The notes under the pieces were generated by a model. That model saw only the letters and a program-made list of their open reading frames with translations. It was not told the DNA's origin and did no database searches. A program made the translations under genes and the position numbers. Below are positions 55,391 through 64,000 of a stretch of 64,000 nucleotides of DNA, piece after piece (within the stretch, counting starts at the first letter, position 1; each line of letters opens with the position of its first letter). Origin of the DNA: Bacteroidota bacterium (GTDB lineage: Bacteria > Bacteroidota > Bacteroidia > Chitinophagales > BACL12); contig JADJJZ010000029.1 in the NCBI GenBank assembly GCA_016706255.1, forward strand, positions 248,001 through 312,000. The letters are read 5' to 3'.

Positions 55391-56176
55391 ATGGCAAAAA
55401 CTACCAAACAGGCTACTAAAACAAAAGAAGTAAAACCGGCAGCTAACGATAAAAAGAAAAAACCGGAAGTTACCGTTAAGTCAACTCCTAACACAAAATC
55501 TGAAAAAAGTGCAAAGCCTGTTGATGAAGAAAAAAATAACGATGTTGAACGTCGTGTAATTAAACATATTGCTGTGGCCGGAAATATCGGTGCAGGCAAA
55601 ACTACACTTACAGGATTATTGGCAAAACATTTTAACTGGGAAACACATTTTGAAGATGTGGAAAACAACCCGTACTTATACGATTTTTATCAGGATATGC
55701 CACGCTGGGCATTTAACTTACAAATTTATTTCCTCAACAGTCGCTTCAAACAAATATTAGATATTCAGAAAGGAAATAAAACAATTATTCAGGATAGAAC
55801 GATTTATGAAGATGCGCAAATTTTTGCTCCAAACCTACACGCAATGGGTTTAATGAGCACACGCGATTTTCAAAATTATACTGAAATATTTAATTCCATT
55901 ACTTCCCTGGTTTCACCACCCGATTTATTAATTTATTTACGCGGTTCAATTCCTGCATTGGTAAATCAAATTCAAAAACGTGGTCGCGAATATGAAGACA
56001 ATTTACGTCTCGATTATTTACGCCGTTTAAATGAATATTATGAAGCATGGATTGCAAAATACAAACATGGTAAATTATTAATTATTGATATCGACCATTG
56101 TAATTTTGCAGAAAATGCTGAAGATTTAGGTAGTGTTATTCAACGCGTGAATACCGAATTATTCGGTTTATTCTAA
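55391..56176 (+). CDS. Deoxynucleoside kinase with Lys-rich N-terminal extension
   Basis: A 261-residue protein. Residues 1-56 are a low-complexity Lys/Thr/Pro tail absent from standard family members of about 205 residues. Residues 57-261 are a dNK-type kinase: Walker A GNIGAGKT (64-71), Asp135-Arg136 in IIQDRTIYEDA, and the lid region RGREYEDNLRLDYLRRLNEY. It phosphorylates deoxynucleosides (salvage). Met1 is the only plausible ATG before the kinase core. The class V aminotransferase gene follows 12 bp downstream. Confidence 0.9.
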   Translation: MAKTTKQATKTKEVKPAANDKKKKPEVTVKSTPNTKSEKSAKPVDEEKNNDVERRVIKHIAVAGNIGAGKTTLTGLLAKHFNWETHFEDVENNPYLYDFYQDMPRWAFNLQIYFLNSRFKQILDIQKGNKTIIQDRTIYEDAQIFAPNLHAMGLMSTRDFQNYTEIFNSITSLVSPPDLLIYLRGSIPALVNQIQKRGREYEDNLRLDYLRRLNEYYEAWIAKYKHGKLLIIDIDHCNFAENAEDLGSVIQRVNTELFGLF

Positions 56177-56188
56177 AAAATATTAATT

Positions 56189-57367
56189 ATGGATATTGTT
56201 GCCATCCGCAACGACACGCCGGGTAGTCGTTTAGTAAAACATTTTAATAATGCCGGCTGCTCATTACATCCATTACCTGTAGTTGAAGCCGTAAAACAAT
56301 TTCTGGATGAAGAATCCATGATTGGCGGATATGAAATACATGCCAAACGCGAACAACAATTACTTGATTTTTATTCGGCAGCAGCAGAAATGCTCAATTG
56401 CCATTCAAGAAATATCGCATTTGTAACCAGTGCTACCGATGGATTTGTTAAAGCACTTTCTTCCATTCCTTTTAAATCTGGAGATGTAATTCTTACTACA
56501 TTAAATGATTATGTTTCCAATCAAATTCAATTTTTATCCTTACAAAAACGATTCGGTGTTCAAATAATACGTGCAGAAAATTTGCCTACGGGAGAAGTAG
56601 ATCCTGCATCAATAGAACAATTAATCAAAAAACATCGCCCTGTTTTGGTATCTGTTACACATGTGCCAAATAATACGGGTATGATTCAACCGATTGAAGA
56701 AATCGGTGCAATTTGCGCAAAAGAAGATGTGTTATATGCAGTCGATATTTGTCAGAGTGCCGGACAAATTCCTGTTGATGTAAAAAAAGTATTATGCGAT
56801 TTTGCTTCTTTTACCATGCGTAAATTTATGCGCGGACCAAGAGGCAGTGGTGTATTATTTGTTTCAGATAAAGTGTTGGATAAAAAAATGGAACCACTGT
56901 TTGTAGATATGCGTGGTGCCGATTGGATTGATGATAATGTATATCAGCAAACACCCGATGCCAAACGATTTGAATACGTGGAACAATCAAATGCAATAAT
57001 TACCGGCGCAACAGTTGCCATCAGATATTATTTACAATTAGGTCAGCAAAATGTTTATGAAAGAAACCGAATCATAAGCGCTTATACACGGAAAAAATTG
57101 TCGGAAATTCCCGGAATTAAATTAATGGACCAGGGAATTAACCTCAGTAATATAATTTCTGCACTTCCGGAGAAAAAAAATATTTTCGAAATAAAAGCCG
57201 AGTTAAACCGCTTAGGTATTAATATTGGTGCTGCTCAGAAGAAGTTTGCATTGTTAGATTTTCAACAAAAGCATATAGAGGGAACACTAAGAATTAGTCC
57301 GCATTATTTTAATTCACACGAAGAAATTAATATACTTGCAGATTCAATTCATTGTTTAAACCCTTAA
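56189..57367 (+). CDS. Class V aminotransferase, cysteine desulfurase-like
   Basis: A 392-residue PLP enzyme of the class V (NifS/CsdA) fold: FVTSATDGFVKAL, VTHVPNNTGMIQPIEEIG, AVDICQSAGQIPVDVK and the PLP lysine Lys212 in TMRKFMRGPRGSGVLFV. The family's catalytic Cys loop is not clear, so the substrate is open (Cys desulfurase, selenocysteine lyase-like or lyase). The following gene starts 4 bp downstream and encodes a Cys-cluster protein, which suggests a joint role. Confidence 0.88.
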   Translation: MDIVAIRNDTPGSRLVKHFNNAGCSLHPLPVVEAVKQFLDEESMIGGYEIHAKREQQLLDFYSAAAEMLNCHSRNIAFVTSATDGFVKALSSIPFKSGDVILTTLNDYVSNQIQFLSLQKRFGVQIIRAENLPTGEVDPASIEQLIKKHRPVLVSVTHVPNNTGMIQPIEEIGAICAKEDVLYAVDICQSAGQIPVDVKKVLCDFASFTMRKFMRGPRGSGVLFVSDKVLDKKMEPLFVDMRGADWIDDNVYQQTPDAKRFEYVEQSNAIITGATVAIRYYLQLGQQNVYERNRIISAYTRKKLSEIPGIKLMDQGINLSNIISALPEKKNIFEIKAELNRLGINIGAAQKKFALLDFQQKHIEGTLRISPHYFNSHEEINILADSIHCLNP

Positions 57368-57371
57368 ATTT

Positions 57372-58217
57372 ATGCAAGCTGATGATTTTATTAAACTCGT
57401 CGACAACCCTGAATTTATTTCAGGCATTTACAATTACTGCGACAGATGGTGCGAAAAATGTAACTACGTGAGTCGATGCACTGTAGGCACCATGGATCAA
57501 TTAATGCGCTTCGGCAGAAATCCTGATGAACCAATTAGTACTGAAGAAATGACAAACCTGTTTGAAATTGCAACAGGCAATTCTATCGACAAAGAAAATG
57601 TACATCACATCACAATTGATTTAGATGAATTAATGAATGATGAAGAGGAAATTAGTCTGCTAAACAACCTCGAGCAGTCGGAAGAAGAAACCGAATATAT
57701 GCTCAGTATGAAAGAAGCGCAAGAATTTACTGAACAACACGATTTAAGTCACACCGTTCATCAATACACGCTTACGTGTATGCGCTGGAAGAAAAAGATG
57801 AGCCATTATTTTTATATTGATGTCAGTAAATCGCCTGTCGAATATAAATACATCGGTAAAAATCCTGCACAATCTGAAGAACAAAAAGTGGCAATACAAG
57901 ATGCATTTTCTGTAATCGACTGGTATGCCATGATGTTTGAAGTGAAATTAAAACGTGCTTTACACGGTTATTATACCGATAAAGATGATTATGCACCGGA
58001 TAATTATCAATCTGATTTTAATGGCTCAGCAAAAGTTGTTGTTATTGGAATTCAACGTTGTATTGAGGCATTTAAAACGCTGTCAACTTTTTTTGTTGAA
58101 GATAAAAATGAATTAAATCAATTTATCGAATTACTTACTACTGTAAAAGAAAAAACTGAAATGCAGTTTCCGGGCTTGTATAAATTTATTCGCCCGGCAT
58201 TCGATACGGAAAGTTAA
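57372..58217 (+). CDS. Conserved Cys-cluster protein, unknown
   Basis: A soluble, acidic 281-residue protein. Cys23, Cys27, Cys30 and Cys36 form C-x3-C-x2-C-x5-C in NYCDRWCEKCNYVSRC, a plausible metal or Fe-S site. The rest is helical, with a long acidic loop (about 72-110) and MSHYFYIDVSKSPVEYKYIG. No family name is recognised. It is tightly coupled (4 bp) to the class V aminotransferase. It ends in a four-base overlap with the converging maf. Confidence 0.8.
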   Translation: MQADDFIKLVDNPEFISGIYNYCDRWCEKCNYVSRCTVGTMDQLMRFGRNPDEPISTEEMTNLFEIATGNSIDKENVHHITIDLDELMNDEEEISLLNNLEQSEEETEYMLSMKEAQEFTEQHDLSHTVHQYTLTCMRWKKKMSHYFYIDVSKSPVEYKYIGKNPAQSEEQKVAIQDAFSVIDWYAMMFEVKLKRALHGYYTDKDDYAPDNYQSDFNGSAKVVVIGIQRCIEAFKTLSTFFVEDKNELNQFIELLTTVKEKTEMQFPGLYKFIRPAFDTES

Positions 58218-58778
58218 ATAGTTAAAGCCGACAAAACAGGAAATATTTTACTCATAGGGAAGCCGACTACATTGTAGTAGTCGCCTTCTATACGGGTAAT
58301 TTTATTTATGCCTATCCATTCCTGAATGGCATAGGCTCCTGCTTTGTCGTATGGCTGATATTTATCGATGTAAAAATCAATTTCAGCATCTGTAAGGGTA
58401 TCAAAATATACTTTAGTAGTTATTTCTAAATCGTATTGACGTTCTCCCTGAGCTATACAAACACCCGATACTACCTTTATGTTGTTTTCCGGATAATGCT
58501 TTTAAAATAGCAACTGCATCTCTACGGTCTATGGGTTTACCAATTATTTTGTTTTCAAGAATTACTACCGTGTCCGCCGTTATTATAATATCCTCAGACT
58601 GACAAAGTGTTTTCGCCTTTTCCATTTTCTATTTGCCAGCATTAGAGGAACTGAATCAACATCAACATCTTCGGATGAACGATTCATCAACATCCGGTGA
58701 AATAATTGAAAATTCAAAACCGGCATCACCCAAAATTTGCTTTCTGCATGGTGATCCGGAAGCTAAAACTATTTCCAT
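58214..58778 (-). pseudogene. maf: Maf-type nucleotide pyrophosphatase, frameshifted
   Basis: Read across frames the product is a full-length Maf (about 188 residues): MEIVLASGSPCRKQILGDAG, IISPDVDESF, EDIIITADTVVILENKIIGK (metal-binding Asp), ALSGKQHK, then DAEIDFYIDKYQPYDKAGAY and YYNVVGFPMSK. Frame breaks occur near 58670, 58625 and 58475. Family knowledge: Maf hydrolyses modified or non-canonical nucleotides. It starts two bases after the stop of the UbiA gene, the normal operon order, so the breaks may well be sequence errors. Confidence 0.82.
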
Positions 58779-58780
58779 AA

Positions 58781-59713
58781 TTAAAATTCTAAAAGGTAAT
58801 ACAATGGCATTAATCCTAATCCGATAACCATACTTATTTTTAATAAGGTGCTGATTACACCATACTCTTTTTTAGTGCCTGCTGTAAAAAGACGAAAACC
58901 AATAAACAATAAAAATGCAACCAGCACTAAAATATAAATCAGGTAAACATTTCCGAAAATATTAAAAACGGTAAAGTTTAAATATAATAATCCTGCAACG
59001 GTCAGCAACAAAAATAATTCTGCAATTAACACAGCCCTGTGTGTACCATATTTTACAGGTAATGTTTTGGCATTATACTTTCTGTCTCCTTCTATATCCT
59101 GAATATCTTTTACAATTTCCCGCACTACAGTTAATGCAAAAGCAAAAAAACTTATGCCTAATATATATTTGGTACACAAACCTGCAATATAATAATCACC
59201 GGGTCTGGCGAGATTATATAATGATGGCTCAAACAACATTACAATTATTACACTAATAGCAGAAAGTAAAGCAACAATAAAATTGCCAATAAAAACCATA
59301 CGTTTAAATGCAATTGAATACAGATATAATAAAGCAATTACTACAACAAAAATGGTTACCAATTTCCAATAATCAATCACTAAACTCAGGTAAACGCCAA
59401 GCCCCAGGCCAATTACGGTAAGTATCAAATAAAAATTAAATGCTTTTTCAGGTGCAATTTTTTTACTGATGATTTGTTGTTCGGGCTTATTAACTGCATC
59501 AATTTGAACATCAAAATAATCGTTAATCACATAACCACCTGCACATATTAAAGCAGTTGCTAAAACCAATAGGAAAAATTGAAATTCATTCAGTGTAAAC
59601 GGCAAACCATATTTCAAAAAGTTAGGCTGCAGTATAAACCAGTCGATACAGTACTGTGTAAGTACAAGCAATAATAAATTTACAGGTCGAAGCAGTTGAA
59701 TCCAGGCTTTCAA
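58781..59713 (-). CDS. UbiA-family prenyltransferase, GGGP synthase-like
   Basis: A 310-residue protein with about eight transmembrane helices. The first Asp motif is INDYFDVQIDAVNKPEQ (Asp65, Asp68, Asp72), the second is DIQDIEGDRKYNAKTLPVKYG. This form, followed by maf, corresponds in Bacteroidota to the proteins named geranylgeranylglycerol-phosphate geranylgeranyltransferase, but the true acceptor is uncertain; a quinone or haem acceptor is also possible. Confidence 0.88.
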   Translation of the reverse strand: MKAWIQLLRPVNLLLLVLTQYCIDWFILQPNFLKYGLPFTLNEFQFFLLVLATALICAGGYVINDYFDVQIDAVNKPEQQIISKKIAPEKAFNFYLILTVIGLGLGVYLSLVIDYWKLVTIFVVVIALLYLYSIAFKRMVFIGNFIVALLSAISVIIVMLFEPSLYNLARPGDYYIAGLCTKYILGISFFAFALTVVREIVKDIQDIEGDRKYNAKTLPVKYGTHRAVLIAELFLLLTVAGLLYLNFTVFNIFGNVYLIYILVLVAFLLFIGFRLFTAGTKKEYGVISTLLKISMVIGLGLMPLYYLLEF

Positions 59714-59798
59714 TGTAGTGAATTTTGGTGATTACGCTAAAACGCAAAACTTTGAAAAAATAGTATGATCATATTGGCGTTACTAAAAACAGCGATGC

Positions 59799-60041
59799 TT
59801 ATTTCTGTGCATCACGCCATTCATAAACCCAGGCACTTTGAACCATTTCCAAATGTCCTTCATTACAATCTTCACGTGTGCCTTTAAATTCAGGTATTTC
59901 TAATACCCATTCAATTAATTCGGTAAAACGAATTCGGTAAATTTTAGATTCACCAAAATCATCCCCAAAACGTTCGTACAATTTTAATGCAATATCTTCA
60001 TGATCTGCCCAATATATTGGCGGCTCTTCAAAATGATTCAT
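59799..60041 (-). CDS. iscX: Fe-S assembly protein IscX
   Basis: An 80-residue acidic protein with the full IscX pattern: IYWADHEDIALKLYERFGDD, IRFTELIEWVLEIPEF, and DCNEGHLEMVQSAWVYEW. Family knowledge: it binds IscS and iron and tunes cluster assembly. It lies 14 bp after the ferredoxin gene, so an iscX-fdx pair like the E. coli isc operon is kept, without the other isc genes here. Confidence 0.92.
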   Translation of the reverse strand: MNHFEEPPIYWADHEDIALKLYERFGDDFGESKIYRIRFTELIEWVLEIPEFKGTREDCNEGHLEMVQSAWVYEWRDAQK

Positions 60042-60055
60042 TTGTTTGTTTTAAT

Positions 60056-60385
60056 TTAGGATGCAATAATAGTTGACTGGTCAGGAACAATTACTTCGAC
60101 ATAAGTTTCATCTACCATTAAATCGCACTGACAACTTAAACGCGAATTTAATCTTGGGTCTCTTGCTCTGTCGATAAAATCTTCTTCTTTTTCAGTTGTT
60201 TCGGGTAATGTTTCCATACCTTTTTCAATATATACATGGCAGGTGCTGCAAGCGCAAACACCACCGCAATTGTGATTGAGTTTAATATCGTTGAGCAGGG
60301 CTGCCTCCAGCACTGTGTACCCGGACTCTATTTGTACCTCTCGGGGGGCACTCCCATCTTCAAAAATATATTTAATAGTTACCAT
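60056..60385 (-). CDS. fdx: Adrenodoxin-type 2Fe-2S ferredoxin
   Basis: A 109-residue ferredoxin. Cluster ligands Cys40, Cys46, Cys49 and Cys85 follow C-x5-C-x2-C...C (NCGGVCACSTCHVYI; SRLSCQC). Cys44 and Cys87 are extra. An acidic loop EKEEDFIDRARD is typical of the electron-transfer surface. It probably feeds Fe-S assembly with IscX next door. Confidence 0.94.
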   Translation of the reverse strand: MVTIKYIFEDGSAPREVQIESGYTVLEAALLNDIKLNHNCGGVCACSTCHVYIEKGMETLPETTEKEEDFIDRARDPRLNSRLSCQCDLMVDETYVEVIVPDQSTIIAS

Positions 60386-60406
60386 AGCCTGAATGAGTTT
60401 GCAAAA

Positions 60407-61195
60407 TTATTTCTTTAATGAGCGATTTAAAATACTCTGCGCAATAGCATCGTATAATTGTAGTATATCCGGATGCCCTTTTAGCATACTCCGGTGTTTA
60501 TTGAGTGTAACCATGTCGCCCCGTGATGCAGGTCCGGTTTGTAATTGAGTTGCGGACATGGTTTTTAATTTACTGATATGTTCATCAATCATCGGAATAA
60601 ATAAATTAAAATCCAGATTGTTTTCCTGCATCAATTCTTCCGCAATTACAAACATGTGATTGATATAATTATTAATCCAAACCGCAGCAAGATGCAACAT
60701 TGCTCTTTGCGATTCACTTACTTTTATAACACGGTCGGATATCATATCTGCTAACGCACCAATTGCAGCCTCTACTTCAGGTGTATTACCCGAAACTGCC
60801 ACCAATGTTTGTTTTAAATCAATAGCGTTATTTTTGGTGAGTGTTTGCATCGGCCACATCACACCATAATTATTGCCATTAATATCAACCATTTGTCCTG
60901 CCGCAGCACCGGAGCAGTGAATCAATAATTTTTCCTTTGTAGATATTTTTTTTGCAACTTCTAAAATTGCATCATCTCTTACGGCAATTAAATATGCATC
61001 TGAAACCGGCAGTACATCACTAAAATCCAATGCGTGCGTATTGTTTAGTTGCTTTGCCAATTCCGCAGCTTTATCCTTACTTCTTGCAACAATTGCATTT
61101 ATCTGCATACCGGCGGCTGAAAATGCCTTACCCAAATGGGTAGCCACATTTCCTGTTCCAATAATAGTAAGTGATCGAATTTGCATATCAGGCAT
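60407..61195 (-). CDS. DUF2520 Rossmann-fold oxidoreductase-like protein
   Basis: A 262-residue protein. LTIIGTGNVATHLGKAFSAA (about 9-28) is a NAD(P)-binding GxGxxA motif. The C-terminal half is helical (RAMLHLAAVWINNYINHMFV) as in ketopantoate reductase-like enzymes; the family name is Rossmann-like/DUF2520. No reaction is known. The ATG at 61195 overlaps ccmF by eight bases, while the Met at 61186 would give a start just past its stop. Confidence 0.88.
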   Translation of the reverse strand: MPDMQIRSLTIIGTGNVATHLGKAFSAAGMQINAIVARSKDKAAELAKQLNNTHALDFSDVLPVSDAYLIAVRDDAILEVAKKISTKEKLLIHCSGAAAGQMVDINGNNYGVMWPMQTLTKNNAIDLKQTLVAVSGNTPEVEAAIGALADMISDRVIKVSESQRAMLHLAAVWINNYINHMFVIAEELMQENNLDFNLFIPMIDEHISKLKTMSATQLQTGPASRGDMVTLNKHRSMLKGHPDILQLYDAIAQSILNRSLKK

Positions 61196-63689
61196 TTTTT
61201 TGTGTTAACCGATTTTCCTGAATTCGTTTTCGCATACTGATAAAAAATCCTATTGCCATCAAGATAGTACCAATCCACACTAAATTAATCATTGGGAAAA
61301 TAATAGATTTTATTACAATCCAATCGGTATTTAAGGTGGCATCGGTAACCGTAAATACAAATTTCTCCTGCTCAGGTAATATGCTGTTAAAAGATACTTG
61401 GATATTTCCAATTTTTGCTGAAGCATCTTCCAGCATCACCTGTCCCTGCGATTGTAACAAAATAAATTTAGGCTCTATCTTCTCTTCTGCAACACCAATT
61501 TTTACTGTCATTTTCGCTTTCACAACAAATGTGTCTTGCGAACCGGTGAGTCGAACAATATCGTTCAATAAAATATATCCGGTATTAAAATGAATAGTAT
61601 CTCCTGCAGCTATGGTATCCGTTATAATAGTTGGTGGGGCATTTTTACTGCCTTCACCCGGTAATGATGTTACATGTGTAAATACATCATATGTAAGGTA
61701 ATGTTTAGTGTCCGGATTTGGTGCTAACTGCTGCATTTTAGTATCCATCAGCAAGTATGGATGCACATTAAAATCTGCTAACAATTTTCCTGTTTCAGGA
61801 TCTACTTTACGGAAATTTAAATTATAATATGTTGCACCACCTTCTAATGTGTCGCCTAAATATGTTACTAAATAATCACCTAAAGGCAATGGTGCATTTT
61901 TAATTAAACGTACGTTTTCTCGTTGGAATGTTTTATCCATTCCCTCTGCATCAAACTGCACACCGAATTTATTTTCAGATATAACACGCTGACCTGCATT
62001 GGAAATTAAAATCCCCAACAATAAAATTCCGAAACCAATATGTGCAATCGAACCTCCCGCAACTTTTATCTTGCCTTTTAATACTTTAATTAAATATTGG
62101 AAATTAGCAATTACACTAAACCATCCCGCTAAAAACAAAATAGAATATGAGGTTACAAGATGGAATATACCACGGTCTGCAGTAATATGCCAGAGTTTAT
62201 CTAAAATAATGGAACTGATAATTGTTGCAATAATGGCGAAAATAAAATTCGCTGCAATACTTCTGTAAAAAGTTCTGCTTTCAGTTGCTTTATATTTTAA
62301 GAATTGACCGAATGCCGATAAAATAGCAATCAAAATACCTACCCAAATCTGCACACCGGAATAAAACTGTATTTCATTATCCGGCTTACCCATGTCATCT
62401 CGAATCTGGGTTCCGAAAATATCGTTGAAATGACCAATTAATGTATTAAATACCGGGATTGAAGTAAAAAAGATAACATGTAATCCCGCAAACAACAACA
62501 CCAAAGAGCCAACAAACATCCAGAACTCACGCGAAGAAATTGATTCTTCCTTTTCTTTTCCAGGAATTTTTTTCCAGTTGCGAATCAGTGCAAATGCCGA
62601 TAATCCGACAAATACAAATAAAAATATCAGTAAATGATTAGTCAATCCTTCTTCAACAAATGCGTGCACACTGGTATCACCTAAAATACCACTGCGTGTT
62701 AAAAATGAAGCATATATTACAAAGAAAAATGCGAGAATAATCATAACAAAACTGCTGCGTAATGCATGACCGGTTGCTTTTGTGATAACCAGATTATGTA
62801 ATCCGGCAACAATAATCAACCAAGGTATCAGCGAAGCATTTTCAACAGGATCCCATGCCCAAAATCCACCAAAACTTAATGATTCATAAGCCCAGGCACC
62901 ACCCATTAAAATACCGGTTCCCAATACCATTCCTGCAAATAATGCGTAAGGAATTGCCGGTTTTACCCAGCCGGTATAATCTTTATTCCATAAACCTGCC
63001 ATTGCAAATGCAAAAGGAAAAGTAATAGATGCAAATCCGCAAAATAAAACAGGTGGGTGAATTACCATCCAGTAATTTTGAAGTAATGCATTTAATCCTC
63101 TTCCATCAGGAATAAAACGCATGTAATCATCAAATAAAAATACAGGGTCGCCTGTTAATTTATCTTTTAATAATAAAAATGGTGAGCTGCCAATATGAAC
63201 GGTATCTGTAATATAAATACCAACAATAAATGTGAGTAAAAACACCTGCATCAAACTCACAATACTCATCACAGGGCTTTCCCATTTGCCACCTTTAATA
63301 ATAATAACAATGCCGATTACCACATGCCAGAAACTCCACAACAGGAAACTTCCCTCCTGGCCTTCCCAGAAACACGACAATACGTATTTCATTTGTAAAT
63401 CGGAACTGGAATGTGACCATACGTAGTAATATTCAAAATGATGATTAAATATCATGATGAATAAAGTAACCACAACACCTACAATAGCAGTAAGGTGTCC
63501 AATGAAAAATATTCTGGCAATTTTTAACTTATCGTTCGGGATTAATCTTTGCTGCGCCTGTGTAGATAAAAAATAATAAACTGCCGCAAAAATGGAACAA
63601 ATAAATGCCGTGATGATAAAAAAATGTCCTATCTGACCGAATATCGGATTAATAGATTGAACTACATGCTGATGCGCTAATTCTTCCAT
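61188..63689 (-). CDS. ccmF: Cytochrome c-type biogenesis protein CcmF
   Basis: An 833-residue protein with about 15 transmembrane helices. Haem-handling motifs: CFWEGQEGSFLLW (106-118), the conserved His-Pro-Pro (211-213) in YWMVIHPPVLF, and the WWD-like motif FWAWDPVENASLIPWL (276-291). A long periplasmic segment (about 560-800) precedes the last helix. It joins haem to apocytochrome c at the outer side of the membrane. It follows ccmE by 11 bp. Confidence 0.94.
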   Translation of the reverse strand: MEELAHQHVVQSINPIFGQIGHFFIITAFICSIFAAVYYFLSTQAQQRLIPNDKLKIARIFFIGHLTAIVGVVVTLFIMIFNHHFEYYYVWSHSSSDLQMKYVLSCFWEGQEGSFLLWSFWHVVIGIVIIIKGGKWESPVMSIVSLMQVFLLTFIVGIYITDTVHIGSSPFLLLKDKLTGDPVFLFDDYMRFIPDGRGLNALLQNYWMVIHPPVLFCGFASITFPFAFAMAGLWNKDYTGWVKPAIPYALFAGMVLGTGILMGGAWAYESLSFGGFWAWDPVENASLIPWLIIVAGLHNLVITKATGHALRSSFVMIILAFFFVIYASFLTRSGILGDTSVHAFVEEGLTNHLLIFLFVFVGLSAFALIRNWKKIPGKEKEESISSREFWMFVGSLVLLFAGLHVIFFTSIPVFNTLIGHFNDIFGTQIRDDMGKPDNEIQFYSGVQIWVGILIAILSAFGQFLKYKATESRTFYRSIAANFIFAIIATIISSIILDKLWHITADRGIFHLVTSYSILFLAGWFSVIANFQYLIKVLKGKIKVAGGSIAHIGFGILLLGILISNAGQRVISENKFGVQFDAEGMDKTFQRENVRLIKNAPLPLGDYLVTYLGDTLEGGATYYNLNFRKVDPETGKLLADFNVHPYLLMDTKMQQLAPNPDTKHYLTYDVFTHVTSLPGEGSKNAPPTIITDTIAAGDTIHFNTGYILLNDIVRLTGSQDTFVVKAKMTVKIGVAEEKIEPKFILLQSQGQVMLEDASAKIGNIQVSFNSILPEQEKFVFTVTDATLNTDWIVIKSIIFPMINLVWIGTILMAIGFFISMRKRIQENRLTQKNA

Positions 63690-63700
63690 CTATTAAACCC

Positions 63701-64000
63701 TTATTTTTGAATTTCGTTTTCCTGATATTTTGATGGACATTTTACCAGCATTTCGTCTGCATAAAATGTATTTTCTTTCATTGAACCGGTTAATACGATA
63801 TCCTCACTTTTTTCGAAGTCGGTAGGCATATCGTCAAAACAAATTACAAACACTTCTTTTCCCTCTTTATCCAAAAGATAAAACGAAAACGAGTTCGGGT
63901 CCTTTATCGGGTCAAAATTGATTGGTTTGCCGGGAGCCAAATTTCCAATCAACTGAACCGTTTTGCCTTCATTTGTTTTTGCGTCGCTAAAGCTGGAATA
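63701..64000 (-). CDS. ccmE: Cytochrome c maturation haem chaperone CcmE, C-terminal part (partial)
   Basis: The frame is open to the window edge, so the start lies outside. The visible 99 residues match CcmE: FSDAKTNEGKTVQLIGNLAP, FSFYLLDKEGKEVFVICFDD, VLTGSMKENTFYADEMLVKC. The haem-attachment region reads KCPSKYQ: a Cys stands where the His of HxxxY is expected, making this the CxxxY variant. A TTG at 63952 is not a real start since the similarity continues upstream. Directly upstream of ccmF. Confidence 0.9.
   Translation of the reverse strand, partial: YSSFSDAKTNEGKTVQLIGNLAPGKPINFDPIKDPNSFSFYLLDKEGKEVFVICFDDMPTDFEKSEDIVLTGSMKENTFYADEMLVKCPSKYQENEIQK

Noticed and set aside
58633..58827. 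64-codon plus-strand ORF
   Set aside because: It is antisense to the 5' part of maf, whose family motifs are clear on the minus strand.
63701..63952. Complete 83-residue protein starting at a TTG
   Set aside because: CcmE similarity continues in frame to the window edge, so the gene is partial.
1..64000. tRNA or rRNA genes
   Set aside because: I looked through the gene-free regions for TTCGAATCC-type T-loops and rRNA words and saw none; a covariance-model search could still find a missed one.

Overview
The window is chromosomal DNA of an AT-rich member of the Bacteroidota, probably from the Chitinophagales/Saprospirales/Sphingobacteriales side. Reasons seen in the sequence: secreted proteins with type IX secretion (T9SS) sorting domains of both kinds (3244, 31431, 43444), a PorT-like T9SS barrel beside menG, a LuxR-type membrane regulator paired with a DUF4199 protein, the two-domain alternative GlmU, and -7 promoter boxes of the form TAnnTTTG placed only a few bases before several start codons. 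No rRNA, tRNA or CRISPR array was recognised.

Layout. 1-930: tail of a umuC gene and a 214-bp tandem repeat. 927-4152: a DPP-IV-type peptidase and a T9SS-sorted protein. 4153-10262: an AT-rich, minus-strand island of small unknown, lipoprotein and immunity-like genes (NTF2-fold immunity, DUF4304, a DUF7674-like protein, and a protein with a HEPN-like RxxxxH motif), with traces of an internal duplication. 11000-20897: housekeeping genes (DEAD-box helicase, porT, menG, engB, L31, GlmU-like, tpiA, prmA). They are interrupted at 14790-17170 by repeat arrays, one carrying an IS4-type insertion sequence. 21003-31355: a 1491-residue exported protein of unknown role, a SpoU methyltransferase, a frameshifted TylF-type methyltransferase, a hybrid kinase with a response regulator that ends in a membrane helix, a polyprenyl synthase and a Nudix hydrolase. 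31431-41015: surface and envelope proteins, a regulator pair, a frameshifted propeller-like protein, an LVIVD lipoprotein, a possible effector-associated-domain protein and a phosphoesterase. 41016-43333: a 165-bp repeat and a second IS4-type element inserted in a palindromic intergenic repeat. 43444-64000: a T9SS protein, then housekeeping genes (aldehyde dehydrogenase, aminotransferase, heptose kinase, MacB-type permease and ATPase, queA, cobalamin adenosyltransferase, gatC, trpS, deoxynucleoside kinase, a class V aminotransferase, a broken maf, UbiA family, iscX, ferredoxin, DUF2520, ccmF, ccmE).

Two themes deserve attention. First, intergenic DNA is rich in short modular repeats: GTGCTRAT octamer arrays, AACAGCCG-bounded elements, CTTAGCGCCCTTTGCC elements and the palindrome TCCCGATAGCTATCGGGA. 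Both insertion sequences sit inside such repeats. Second, several genes are broken by one-base changes, two of them at runs of exactly seven A. Together with a bizarre C/G/A homopolymer block at 12540-12640 this points either to sequence error or to real slippage or decay; reads are needed to decide. The strongest candidate for an undescribed system is the immunity-like island at 4.7-10.3 kb; its functional reading is inference.
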